Positions 27,296 through 34,703 of a DNA stretch of 64,000 nucleotides are shown here, one piece after another. Each line of letters opens with the position of its first letter. Position 1 is the first letter of the stretch. The position numbers and the translations under genes were made by a program. Under the pieces are notes generated by a model, which searched no databases, was not told the origin of the DNA, and saw nothing but the letters and a program-made list of their open reading frames with translations. The DNA is from Bacillus sp. FJAT-27225 (lineage in GTDB: Bacteria; Bacillota; Bacilli; Bacillales; Cytobacillaceae), in the NCBI RefSeq assembly GCF_001685025.1, contig NZ_MAYU01000012.1:372001-436000 (forward strand). Direction: 5' to 3'.

Positions 27296-28675
27296 TTATT
27301 TTTCTGGTACTGTTTTTCCAATCTTAGCTCTTAAGTTCTTACCCATGTTAGCAACTGCTTCTTCCATGGTCTGGTCACCAGCAATGAACTTTTCAAGCTC
27401 GACTGAAATAATTTGGTCCGCTTCCGCATCATCTTTCGTTACCCGGAGGTTTTCAGCTGCATTCTCCAGTGAAAATCCTTCCATTTCTCTAAAAGACTGA
27501 CCACCGTAGTAATCAGATGGCTCCTTCCAGAACGGATCTTCCAGCAAGTCATTAGCGATTGGGTTTGCATATGGTGCGTTTTGCTTAACCATTGATTCTG
27601 TCCAGACTTGGCGTTCTTTCGCATCAAACTGGAAGTCATGCCAAAGTTTCTTAAATAAACCCTCATACTTCGGTTCAGGTTTATTCACTATAGCAAACAT
27701 ACTGGTAACAGGGGCACCTCGCTTGCCAACTTCTGTAAACATTGGAGCCGGCATCACTCGCCACTTTCCTTCCATATCTGACAGGTTTTTACGGATGAAT
27801 TCATCCCAGAATGCGCCAATATAGAAGGTAGCAACTTCTCCTCTTCTGGTTGCATCATAGAGAGGCGCCTGCATAATTTGGCTTTTCAGCACTAAATCTT
27901 CTTTCACCAACGTTTCAAGCGTTTTAAATGCAAGCTTCGCACCAGGATCCTTATCGATGACAATATTACCTTTTTCATCCCAGATTTTTGCATTTGCCTG
28001 CGGCATCAAACCACGGCGTCCATAATATCTCCATGTCAAGCTGCCCGGATCAATATAGGAAAGTTTAACTTTACCGCCGCTTGCTTCTTTTAACTTTCTT
28101 CCTACTTCAATATAACCCTCCATCGTATCCATTTCCTTTGGATCGATATTATATTTATCAAAAATCTCCTGATTGTAAAAAAGCATCTGCGGGCGAACGG
28201 AGTCAGGCAGCCCGTAAATTTTTCCTTCATAGGTGACTTGGTTCAAAGCCCCGTCTACGAGTTTGTCCTCCAAAGGCTTAACAAAATCAGTTAAATCCAT
28301 TAGGATGCCGCCCTCGGCCATATCAATCATACTGACAGGTGCGGTTTGGAGAACATCAGCCATTTCATCATAAGCCCCAGCCGCAAAAGACGTGACCACC
28401 TTTTGTCTTGCATCCGCTTCGCCTTCTGTCTGAACCATCTCAAATCTCACTTCTGGTGCTATTTTTCTGTTCCGCTCCAACCAGTTATTATAATATTCCA
28501 TTGTATACTGCGGCTGCCCATATCCATAGATTTGCATCGTACCGGCCGGGAAAGTTTCTGATTCCCCATCCTTTTTTGGGCCCTCACTGCTCGTATCTTT
28601 ACTGGAGCATCCTGCTGCAAAAAGAATCATGGATAAAGAAGAAATACCAATTATTCTTTTTATTTTGCTCTTCAT
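27296..28675 (-). CDS. ABC transporter extracellular sugar-binding lipoprotein
   Basis: A 459-residue CUT1-type binding protein. The signal peptide ends in lipobox FAAGC (Cys about 22 from the chosen ATG), followed by a SBP_bac_1-type fold with YGLPDSVRPQMLFYNQEIFDKY. I set the start at 28675, where TGGGGGGAAG precedes the ATG. The frame stays open upstream to 28861, but that part overlaps the URO-D gene in another frame and encodes no signal peptide. The ligand is unknown. Confidence 0.92.
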   Translation of the reverse strand: MKSKIKRIIGISSLSMILFAAGCSSKDTSSEGPKKDGESETFPAGTMQIYGYGQPQYTMEYYNNWLERNRKIAPEVRFEMVQTEGEADARQKVVTSFAAGAYDEMADVLQTAPVSMIDMAEGGILMDLTDFVKPLEDKLVDGALNQVTYEGKIYGLPDSVRPQMLFYNQEIFDKYNIDPKEMDTMEGYIEVGRKLKEASGGKVKLSYIDPGSLTWRYYGRRGLMPQANAKIWDEKGNIVIDKDPGAKLAFKTLETLVKEDLVLKSQIMQAPLYDATRRGEVATFYIGAFWDEFIRKNLSDMEGKWRVMPAPMFTEVGKRGAPVTSMFAIVNKPEPKYEGLFKKLWHDFQFDAKERQVWTESMVKQNAPYANPIANDLLEDPFWKEPSDYYGGQSFREMEGFSLENAAENLRVTKDDAEADQIISVELEKFIAGDQTMEEAVANMGKNLRAKIGKTVPEK

Positions 28676-28697
28676 TTTACTTCCCCCCACTGCTAAA

Positions 28698-29663
28698 TTA
28701 GGATTTGGTTTTATATTTGCATGTTGCCTCAACTGCCAGTTTAATTTGTTCATAGGAAAGTTCCGTCGGCAAGGTACAATCGGCGCCAAGAATGAAGCGG
28801 CGGGTGCCGATTTTATCCAGTGTTTTAAAGACAGCTTGTTCAATTTCCTCTTGTGTGCCATTAACTAAAACCCCGCTCCGATCGTCCAAACCGCCAAGAA
28901 TCACGCTTTCGGGGAATAACTGCTTTCCTTCTGGCAAACTTAAATCATTCTCATGAATAGCCCAGTTCACAACTTCCGGGTGATAATCAGTATAACGATT
29001 AAAATTCACGTTGTCCTTACAAATATGGAGGACATTGAAGGCGCTAGCATTTTTCGCTGCGTTTAATATCATGAGATCATTGTCCTTAATATGAGTCTCA
29101 AATTCCTCATCTGTAAACAATTCTCTCTCACCCCCGAGAGCAGAGTAATAGATGCCCTGTGCTCCTGCCTCGAGACAAGCGTGAACAAATTCCGCCATTC
29201 CTTCCGATAAAATCCGAAATGCATTAGAGACAATTTCGGGCTGTTCGCGCAAATGGCTCGATAAGACAGTTCTTAAAGCATCGTAATTCTCCCCTCCGCC
29301 CCTTGCGTGGAATGCAGAAGCGATTGTTCCGTGGATGGTGGTCAGAATGACTGCTTCATCGCCAAGCTGGTCTGTAATTCTTTTGATAATATCAAGCTGT
29401 CTTACAATAAAATCGTCCTTCAGACTTAAAGGCCGAATGTTTTTCCAATCCTCAGCCTTTGTTATAGGTGTATTGTATGGAACAAGATTCTCGTTCATAA
29501 TTTTCAGAATATCTGTATTCGTTTTTTGGTAAAAATCAATGTGGGCATGTACAGCTTCATCTCCATTATGCATGTGTTCCGGAAAATGCAGCCAGAACCC
29601 GGCGGGTACACGATCTGCTTCCATTCCTTTAACAGCCCTTAAGACTCGCTCTTTTTTATTCAA
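28698..29663 (-). CDS. Uroporphyrinogen decarboxylase-family protein (MtaA/CmuA-like)
   Basis: A 321-residue protein of the URO-D superfamily, starting with NKKERVLRAVKGMEADRVPAGFW and containing FVHACLEAGAQGIYYSALGG and a C-terminal GADCTLPTE motif. The true heme-pathway enzyme lacks this ABC-transporter context. Relatives in such operons are thought to be methyl- or one-carbon-transfer proteins, but the reaction is unknown. The start is TTG with GGGGTGA upstream. It is the first gene of the operon, read from the palindromic promoter. Confidence 0.85.
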   Translation of the reverse strand: MNKKERVLRAVKGMEADRVPAGFWLHFPEHMHNGDEAVHAHIDFYQKTNTDILKIMNENLVPYNTPITKAEDWKNIRPLSLKDDFIVRQLDIIKRITDQLGDEAVILTTIHGTIASAFHARGGGENYDALRTVLSSHLREQPEIVSNAFRILSEGMAEFVHACLEAGAQGIYYSALGGERELFTDEEFETHIKDNDLMILNAAKNASAFNVLHICKDNVNFNRYTDYHPEVVNWAIHENDLSLPEGKQLFPESVILGGLDDRSGVLVNGTQEEIEQAVFKTLDKIGTRRFILGADCTLPTELSYEQIKLAVEATCKYKTKS

Positions 29664-29688
29664 CTCTTCACCCCAGTTTCATTTTTAA

Positions 29689-29729
29689 TTGACGCTTTAA
29701 TCATACCAGTAGTATGATTAAAGTGTCAA
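29689..29729. promoter_or_regulatory. Palindromic double promoter for divergent operons
   Basis: A 16-bp inverted repeat with one mismatch (29691-29706 and 29712-29727, 5-bp spacer) holds two overlapping sigma-A promoters. Forward: TTGACG (29689-29694), 18 bp, TATGAT (29713-29718). Reverse: TTGACA (29729-29724), 18 bp, TATGAT (29705-29700). Predicted starts near 29725 and 29693 fit both genes' short leaders. The palindrome could also be the GntR operator. Confidence 0.85.
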
Positions 29730-29762
29730 ACAATTTATAAAATTCAGAAAGGGGGAAATTTC

Positions 29763-30974
29763 TTGGATTATTTTTGGAATTTTGATACAAAAGCCATCCA
29801 TTCTCACAAATCACCAGATCCCATTACTCGTGCTGTTTCCCAGCCGATTGTACCGGCTGTTGCCTATTCTTTTCCGGACGTAGAATCTGCAGCAGCTGTC
29901 GTTTCAGGTGAAATGAATGGTGAATATTATGGGCGTTATGGGAATCCAACGGTAAAGGTGCTGGAAAAGAAAATTGCTGAGCTTGAGGAAGGAGAAGAAG
30001 CGCTGGGCGTCAGCAGCGGCATGGCCGCTATATCCACCGCCATATTAGCTGTTTGCCAGCAGGGCGATCATATTTTAGTAACGAAGGATGTGTATGGGGG
30101 AACATACAGTTTTTTAACGTCACTTGCACCCAGGTTCGGGATTCAATTTGATTTTGTCGATTGCAGGAATATTGAAGCAGTCCAACTGGCCATAAAGCCA
30201 AATACCAAAGCTTTATATATTGAAACCCCTTCGAATCCCTTACTTACCGTGTTGAATATTAAAGCTCTGGCAGGCTTATGTAAGAAAAATGGTATCCCTT
30301 TAATTGTAGATAACACGTTTATGAGTCCTTATCTACAAAATCCGCTCATACTTGGTGCTGACATTGTGGTCCATAGTGCAACCAAATACCTTAACGGGCA
30401 CGGCGATGTTGTTGCTGGATTTGTCGTTGGAAACGCGGAGCTGATTCATTTCATGAGGAAAAAACTCATGGGCGATTTAGGCCAAAATTTAAATGCCTGG
30501 GAAGCCTTTTTAATTTTACGAGGAATCAAAACGATGGGGATGAGAATGGAACGCCATTGTACGAGTGCCCAGAAGGTGGCCGAATATTTGGAAGCCCATC
30601 CAGCGGTAAAAAATGTCCATTACCCCGGGTTAGCTTCACACCCACAGCATGAGTTGGCAAAAGAACAAATGAGGGCAATGGGAGGAATCATTTCCTTTGA
30701 AGTTGAAGGAGGATTAAAAGCAAGCAAGGAATTTATAAATGCTCTCAAATTAATTATGATTTCTTTCAGCCTCGGCGATCCCGAGAGCCTGATCCAACAT
30801 CCGGCAAGCATGACGCATTTCTCGATTCCGCCTGAAGAACAACAAAGATTTGGCATAACGGACGGGCTGATTCGTTTGTCAGTTGGGCTGGAGTGTCCCC
30901 AGGATCTCATCAATGATTTAAGCCAGGCGCTTCAGGTAATTGAAGAACGGCTTTGCAAAAAGCAAGCTAAATAA
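29763..30974 (+). CDS. PLP-dependent trans-sulfuration enzyme (cystathionine/methionine gamma-lyase type)
   Basis: A 403-residue Cys/Met-metabolism PLP enzyme. Motifs are YGRYGNPTVKVLEKKIAELE, SSGMAAISTAIL, YIETPSNPLL, VDNTFMSPYLQNPL and SATKYLNGHGDVV with the PLP Lys at 208. The family covers cystathionine gamma-synthase, cystathionine gamma-lyase and methionine gamma-lyase; sequence alone does not settle which. It starts at TTG with AAAGGGGGA upstream. Expression shares a palindromic promoter with the divergent URO-D/ABC operon. A terminator follows. Confidence 0.9.
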   Translation: MDYFWNFDTKAIHSHKSPDPITRAVSQPIVPAVAYSFPDVESAAAVVSGEMNGEYYGRYGNPTVKVLEKKIAELEEGEEALGVSSGMAAISTAILAVCQQGDHILVTKDVYGGTYSFLTSLAPRFGIQFDFVDCRNIEAVQLAIKPNTKALYIETPSNPLLTVLNIKALAGLCKKNGIPLIVDNTFMSPYLQNPLILGADIVVHSATKYLNGHGDVVAGFVVGNAELIHFMRKKLMGDLGQNLNAWEAFLILRGIKTMGMRMERHCTSAQKVAEYLEAHPAVKNVHYPGLASHPQHELAKEQMRAMGGIISFEVEGGLKASKEFINALKLIMISFSLGDPESLIQHPASMTHFSIPPEEQQRFGITDGLIRLSVGLECPQDLINDLSQALQVIEERLCKKQAK

Positions 30975-30980
30975 ACAGAT

Positions 30981-31018
30981 AACCGGGAGGGAACGTTTCT
31001 TCCCGGTTTCTTTTTTTG
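30981..31018 (+). terminator. Terminator of the PLP enzyme gene
   Basis: AACCGGGA and TCCCGGTT pair over 8 bp with a 12-base loop, followed by TCTTTTTTT. Confidence 0.9.
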
Positions 31019-31070
31019 CAAAAACCATTCAGAATACTCTAATGCTTTTCGTATAATGAGATGGACCCCG

Positions 31071-31122
31071 CAGGGACGGTTTTTATGGCATTCCACCGAT
31101 AAGCCAATTAAACCATCCCTCT
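31071..31122. repeat. GGGACGGTTT-type palindrome
   Basis: CAGGGACGGTTT pairs with AAACCATCCCTCTG with one mismatch and one extra base. The loop again holds a TGGCA…TGCC-like segment. The rest of 31019-31460 contains no gene I can support. Confidence 0.6.
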
Positions 31123-31460
31123 GGTCTCAGGTCGGTTATGCTTTTGAGATGAGTGTCCGTGAGACACCTAGAATTCTGGCTGTTTTGCCGTTGTGACAAG
31201 CCTTCAATTTCTTTGTTTTACGAAGAATTTCATTTCTTTAAAGTCCCGGTAAGCTCTTTACTTGTGCGATTTCAATTCCATCCAGGACCTGGTTAATTGC
31301 CTCTTTCGGTGAACCATGGAAATGCTTCCCTGATTTCTGTCCGGGGTATTGAGTTCCCTGCAATGCAAGTGAAGTTTACAACTTGCACGGACTCCTTAAC
31401 CGCTTGTCTCGCTTTCAACATTATCATGTTACCAAAATGGATTGTATCATTACGAATTAT

Positions 31461-32195
31461 TCACGGACCAACAATATTGGCAAAATCACCAATCGTTGTC
31501 GAATACTTCACATACAACCGCGGCAGAATAAAATTCTCGTCAGCCACATTCTTTTTGACAAAAGGAGCTGGGGTAGTCGTCAGTCCAAATTGATAATACT
31601 TCTTCGTTTCAGCCACGACCTTCGCGTTTGCATTTCCATATGGATACGACAGCGCAATAACTGGCTTCCCGGTAATCCGCTGAATTTTATCTTTTGAATC
31701 CTTTAGCTCGTGCACGAAGTTTACCGCCTTGGTCAGGTCCGGGTGGGTGGCCGTATGCGATTGGACCGAAAACATCCCGGTTTTGGAAAGCTCATTCAAG
31801 TCCGCCTCAGACAGACGGTTCCGTCTACCAATAAAATCGGAAATAACGAACAAGGTAGCTGACGGCTGAAAGCCTCCACCCCTCACTTTTTCAAAAATTG
31901 CCTTCACGCTCAAGTTATTCTTATAGCCATCGTCAATCGTTACGAACACAGGCTTGTCTACCCTGTCAATCTCATCCCAGCGTTCAAACGTCAATGGTGT
32001 GTAACCATGTTCCTTCAAATAACGCATCTGTCTCTCAAAGTTGTCCGGGGTTACATAAAGATCCTTTTGCCCGCTACCTGTGAATTCCGCTATCGAATGG
32101 TAAACAAGAATCGGCACCTTCTTCTCCGCAAATGCCCGGTCCGGCACAATAAGCAAAACAACGATTGCAAACATGAACAAAACCAGTCTGCTCAC
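31461..32195 (-). CDS. Secreted polysaccharide deacetylase (NodB domain)
   Basis: A 244-residue exported protein. A signal peptide ends near RAFAEKK, then a NodB homology domain starts VPILVYHSIAE. Motif 1 is VFVTIDDGYKNN (Asp pair), motif 2 SHTATHPDL (the two metal-binding His) and motif 3 LSYPYGNAN. Enzymes of this class remove acetyl groups from peptidoglycan or other N-acetylated polysaccharides; the substrate here is unknown. The start is GTG with GGAGGTGG upstream. It is monocistronic. Confidence 0.9.
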   Translation of the reverse strand: MSRLVLFMFAIVVLLIVPDRAFAEKKVPILVYHSIAEFTGSGQKDLYVTPDNFERQMRYLKEHGYTPLTFERWDEIDRVDKPVFVTIDDGYKNNLSVKAIFEKVRGGGFQPSATLFVISDFIGRRNRLSEADLNELSKTGMFSVQSHTATHPDLTKAVNFVHELKDSKDKIQRITGKPVIALSYPYGNANAKVVAETKKYYQFGLTTTPAPFVKKNVADENFILPRLYVKYSTTIGDFANIVGP

Positions 32196-32349
32196 ATAAC
32201 CACCTCCATAAAATAGAGTTCCCTTTTACGGATTGCTCATCCGCATCAGACCAGGCGTTTCACAGAGATTTTAAAACGCACTTTTGAAACCTCAAAAGGC
32301 GATGAAACCAATGAATGGTCTGCATAGACAAAATAAGCAAAAATAATAG

Positions 32350-32370
32350 CCGGGTAACGAATACCCGGCC
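32350..32370 (-). terminator. Hairpin terminator after the coiled-coil gene
   Basis: GCCGGGTA and TACCCGGC enclose ACGAA. On the reverse strand the stem is followed by TATTATTTTTG, so it probably terminates the 32454-32717 transcript. Stem and loop almost copy the hairpin at 15316-15340. Confidence 0.6.
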
Positions 32371-32453
32371 ACCTGTTTAATCTGAACACAAAGACGGGAT
32401 GTCTGAAAGGCATCGAAAGAGGAATTTTCGAGGAATGCAATATGAGGAAAATT

Positions 32454-32717
32454 CTAGCTCATCCTTCTTTTGAGCACTTCAATTTCTCTTTCATTTCGGG
32501 CAGCCTTTTCCCAAATATAATCCTGGTCTAACTCCATACTTTTAAGTCTGCCGACAACCTCGTCATGGCGCTCAGCATTTTTTTGCTTTTCAGATGCGAA
32601 TTCCTCCCTCGTAGCTTTTAGGTCACTTTGCATCTCTAGTTGTAAAGTGTTTGTTTTCGTGACCATCCCTACTAATTGGCTTATCATTTGTTCCATTCTC
32701 GCAAGCCTTTCTTCCAT
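32454..32717 (-). CDS. Small coiled-coil protein
   Basis: An 87-residue, almost wholly helical protein with heptad spacing (MEERLARMEQMISQLVGMV, later RLKSMELDQDYIWEKAARNE). It has no membrane segment. An excellent AGGGAGGTGA ribosome binding site marks it as a real gene. Similar small proteins in Bacillaceae have no known function. Confidence 0.75.
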   Translation of the reverse strand: MEERLARMEQMISQLVGMVTKTNTLQLEMQSDLKATREEFASEKQKNAERHDEVVGRLKSMELDQDYIWEKAARNEREIEVLKRRMS

Positions 32718-32992
32718 ATCTTCTTCACCTCCCTATTACTTTATTATACAACAAAATCCGCTCGTTCCAGCATTGGGGTATTAAGGTTACAAATAATATA
32801 TTGGAAATTGATACAGATGAAGATGAACATTTGAATTCATTGAAAATACGTTGTCCGGTATTTATTGTGCTTATGTGAATTTGAAGAAAGAAGGCCGGAA
32901 CAGTGTTACCTTCTTACAGGAAATAAAGAATAAGAACAGTTTAAAGGGTCCATGCCTATAAATTAAGGTGTGGATCCTTTTACAGTTACGTT

Positions 32993-33097
32993 TGTCCTGT
33001 AAGTTTGAAAATCTGTCCTGTATCTTCCGGGAAATGTCTCGCAATCTTTGGGAAATGTCCTGAATCATCCGGGAAATGTCTTGAATCGTTTGCTTGG
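32993..33097. repeat. Five-copy tandem array, exact 21-bp period, unit TGTCCTGAATC
   Basis: TGTCCTG or TGTCTTG/TGTCTCG starts at 32993, 33014, 33035, 33056 and 33077, exactly 21 bp apart, each of the later units ending in CCGGGAAA or TTGGGAAA. An open frame passes through on both strands because 21 is a multiple of three, but neither has a ribosome binding site. A single GGGACGGTTC arm (33104-33113) follows directly. Confidence 0.8.
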
Positions 33098-33212
33098 CAA
33101 ATAGGGACGGTTCGATTCCCCTTGGAAAACATCCATACGATAGCTACTAAGCTTAGAGTAACTTCTCGGAAACTGCTACGACCAAGTGAGATAACCAACA
33201 AACCTAGAGACT

Positions 33213-33240
33213 AAAAGAGGATGGCCAGTCCCATCCTCTT
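33213..33240 (-). terminator. Terminator of the six-gene AAA/radical SAM operon
   Basis: The reverse strand forms AAGAGGATGG (33240-33231), a 6-base loop and CCATCCTCTT, followed by TTAG. It starts immediately after the radical SAM stop codon. Confidence 0.8.
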
Positions 33241-33241
33241 G

Positions 33242-33841
33242 TTACTTTATCAAATTTTTAAACAATGCTTCCATGCTCTCTACGCTGGCCAGGCCGTTGG
33301 CTAGCACTCGCCCATCTGGTTTGATGGAGATTTCAAGTCTGTTAGGGGTGTTTTTCAATTCTCCCTCTAAATGCTTGTATCTGTCAGTGAGGAAGCGAAT
33401 ATGTTGATTGGCTGACCCAATCCAGGGTCGGCTCAAATCTCGCTGTTCCCTGACGAATGGACCGTCGCAAAGGATGTCCGTAACTGAAAGAAGATGATTC
33501 CAGTCATCCCGGTTCGCAGCCTTAATATCTTGATAATAATAACCAGAGAAAGTCATGATGGAATAGCCTGAAGACTTCAACTTACTTCCCAGCTCCGCAA
33601 GTGCAGCTGCCTGCTCGAATGGCTCTCCACCAAGAAAAGTAACTCCTTCAACCTTTGGCCCCTCGATAATAAGGGAATAAAGTTCCTCAACGTCGATGTC
33701 ATAGCCGCCCTGTTTTGACCAGGTGAACGGGACCGCACAGCCTGGACAATGAATTGGGCAGCCTTGGACTTGGATGCAGGCCCGGTCGCCGGGACCCTCC
33801 ACCCTTGTGAACGGGATGAATTGATGTATGCAAAGTTTCAT
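33242..33841 (-). CDS. Radical SAM / NrdG-like activating enzyme
   Basis: A 199-residue iron-sulfur protein. Residues 27-35 read GCPIHCPGC, giving the CX3CX2C cluster motif (Cys28, 32, 35). GGEPF (71-75) is the SAM-binding motif. The layout (VEGPGDRACIQVQGC, FLGGEPFEQA) is that of NrdG/PflA-type activating enzymes, but no anaerobic ribonucleotide reductase or pyruvate formate-lyase is nearby. Its ATG overlaps the stop of the preceding gene by one base (TAATG), so it is translationally coupled to a helix-hairpin-helix membrane protein. The substrate is probably a product of this operon; that is inference. Confidence 0.88.
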   Translation of the reverse strand: MKLCIHQFIPFTRVEGPGDRACIQVQGCPIHCPGCAVPFTWSKQGGYDIDVEELYSLIIEGPKVEGVTFLGGEPFEQAAALAELGSKLKSSGYSIMTFSGYYYQDIKAANRDDWNHLLSVTDILCDGPFVREQRDLSRPWIGSANQHIRFLTDRYKHLEGELKNTPNRLEISIKPDGRVLANGLASVESMEALFKNLIK

Positions 33842-34689
33842 TAGAAATCGACCATCCGGCCGGCCTTTTGCGGGGCAACGGACTCCGAAGCCTTCACGGT
33901 GGCAAGCAGCCTGATTTTTTCAATGTTATGCGGCTTAAGGTTAAGCAATTCGGTAAATTCATCTAATGAACGAAAGCCGCCTTTTTTTGTACGTTCCGAT
34001 ACTGCCCGTTTCGCCAAAATCAATCCAACACCTGGCAACTGTGCGAGTTCCTCTTCGGTCGCTTCATTCAAGTCAAGAAGTGGTTCCTCAAGTGAGCTTT
34101 GAACGATTTCTGCCGGTTTAGGTGCAATTCTTTCTTGTTCCGGGACGTCTGTCAAATTCCCTTTAGGAGAAACATTCATCTCCGTTGTTTTTTCATAAGC
34201 CGGGGTCTGTTGCTGCTCTGTATGGTATACCTGACGTATCGCTCGTTCCTCAGTCGACCGCGGTGTTTGGCGAGTTTCTTGTTTAGCCACGGTGCGCGGT
34301 GCCTGCTTTCCTAGCCTTACTCCATATTCAGACTCAATTGCCTCGCGCATTCTTCGCTCCTCATTCGAATTAATTAATTTTAGGGCTTCAAGCCGAAGAA
34401 GGTATTCCTTCCGTATTCGAAATGCATGAATAATGGAGGAAATCCAGCCAAGCAGCGCAAGTATCATGATCATATTAAATGGCCACTTGTCTGTATTTAA
34501 TGTTTCTAGCCCAATAAAGAATAAAATGAACGGGACTGAATAAATAAACCCCCAAATGGCCCATTTCCTGTGCCTTACTTTAAAGCCAACAAAGAAAAAG
34601 GCAGTCCAATTAAATAGAAAAATAAAAGATAAAAGAATCCACCAAGAGTTCAGGAAACCCCATAATGCGCTTTTCTTCGTTGATGTCAT
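33841..34689 (-). CDS. Membrane protein with C-terminal helix-hairpin-helix domain and RMVDF tail
   Basis: A 282-residue protein with three N-terminal transmembrane segments (about 10-32, 44-60 and 72-92). A charged linker (95-200) leads to a ComEA-like helix-hairpin-helix domain (about 203-265: DLNEATEEELAQLPGVGLI…FRSLDEFTELLNLKPHNI). The protein ends GRMVDF. Helix-hairpin-helix domains usually bind DNA non-specifically, or act as protein contacts. It is the fifth gene of the operon, 14 bp after the GYF gene. The tail matches those of the GYF protein and the AAA ATPase. Confidence 0.85.
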   Translation of the reverse strand: MTSTKKSALWGFLNSWWILLSFIFLFNWTAFFFVGFKVRHRKWAIWGFIYSVPFILFFIGLETLNTDKWPFNMIMILALLGWISSIIHAFRIRKEYLLRLEALKLINSNEERRMREAIESEYGVRLGKQAPRTVAKQETRQTPRSTEERAIRQVYHTEQQQTPAYEKTTEMNVSPKGNLTDVPEQERIAPKPAEIVQSSLEEPLLDLNEATEEELAQLPGVGLILAKRAVSERTKKGGFRSLDEFTELLNLKPHNIEKIRLLATVKASESVAPQKAGRMVDF

Positions 34690-34703
34690 TCATTCATCCT
34701 CCT

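Noticed and set aside
28676-28861. N-terminal extension of the sugar-binding lipoprotein
   Set aside because: It overlaps the URO-D gene in another frame, has no ribosome binding site and would bury the lipoprotein signal. The ATG at 28675 has a strong site and starts a proper signal peptide.
31238-31372. Reverse-strand frame of about 44 codons ending EIAQVKSLPGL
   Set aside because: Protein-like composition but no start codon with a ribosome binding site and no recognised family. It is too weak to call even as a pseudogene.
32871-33214. Small proteins encoded by the tandem array
   Set aside because: Open frames on both strands result from the 21-bp period. No start has a ribosome binding site.
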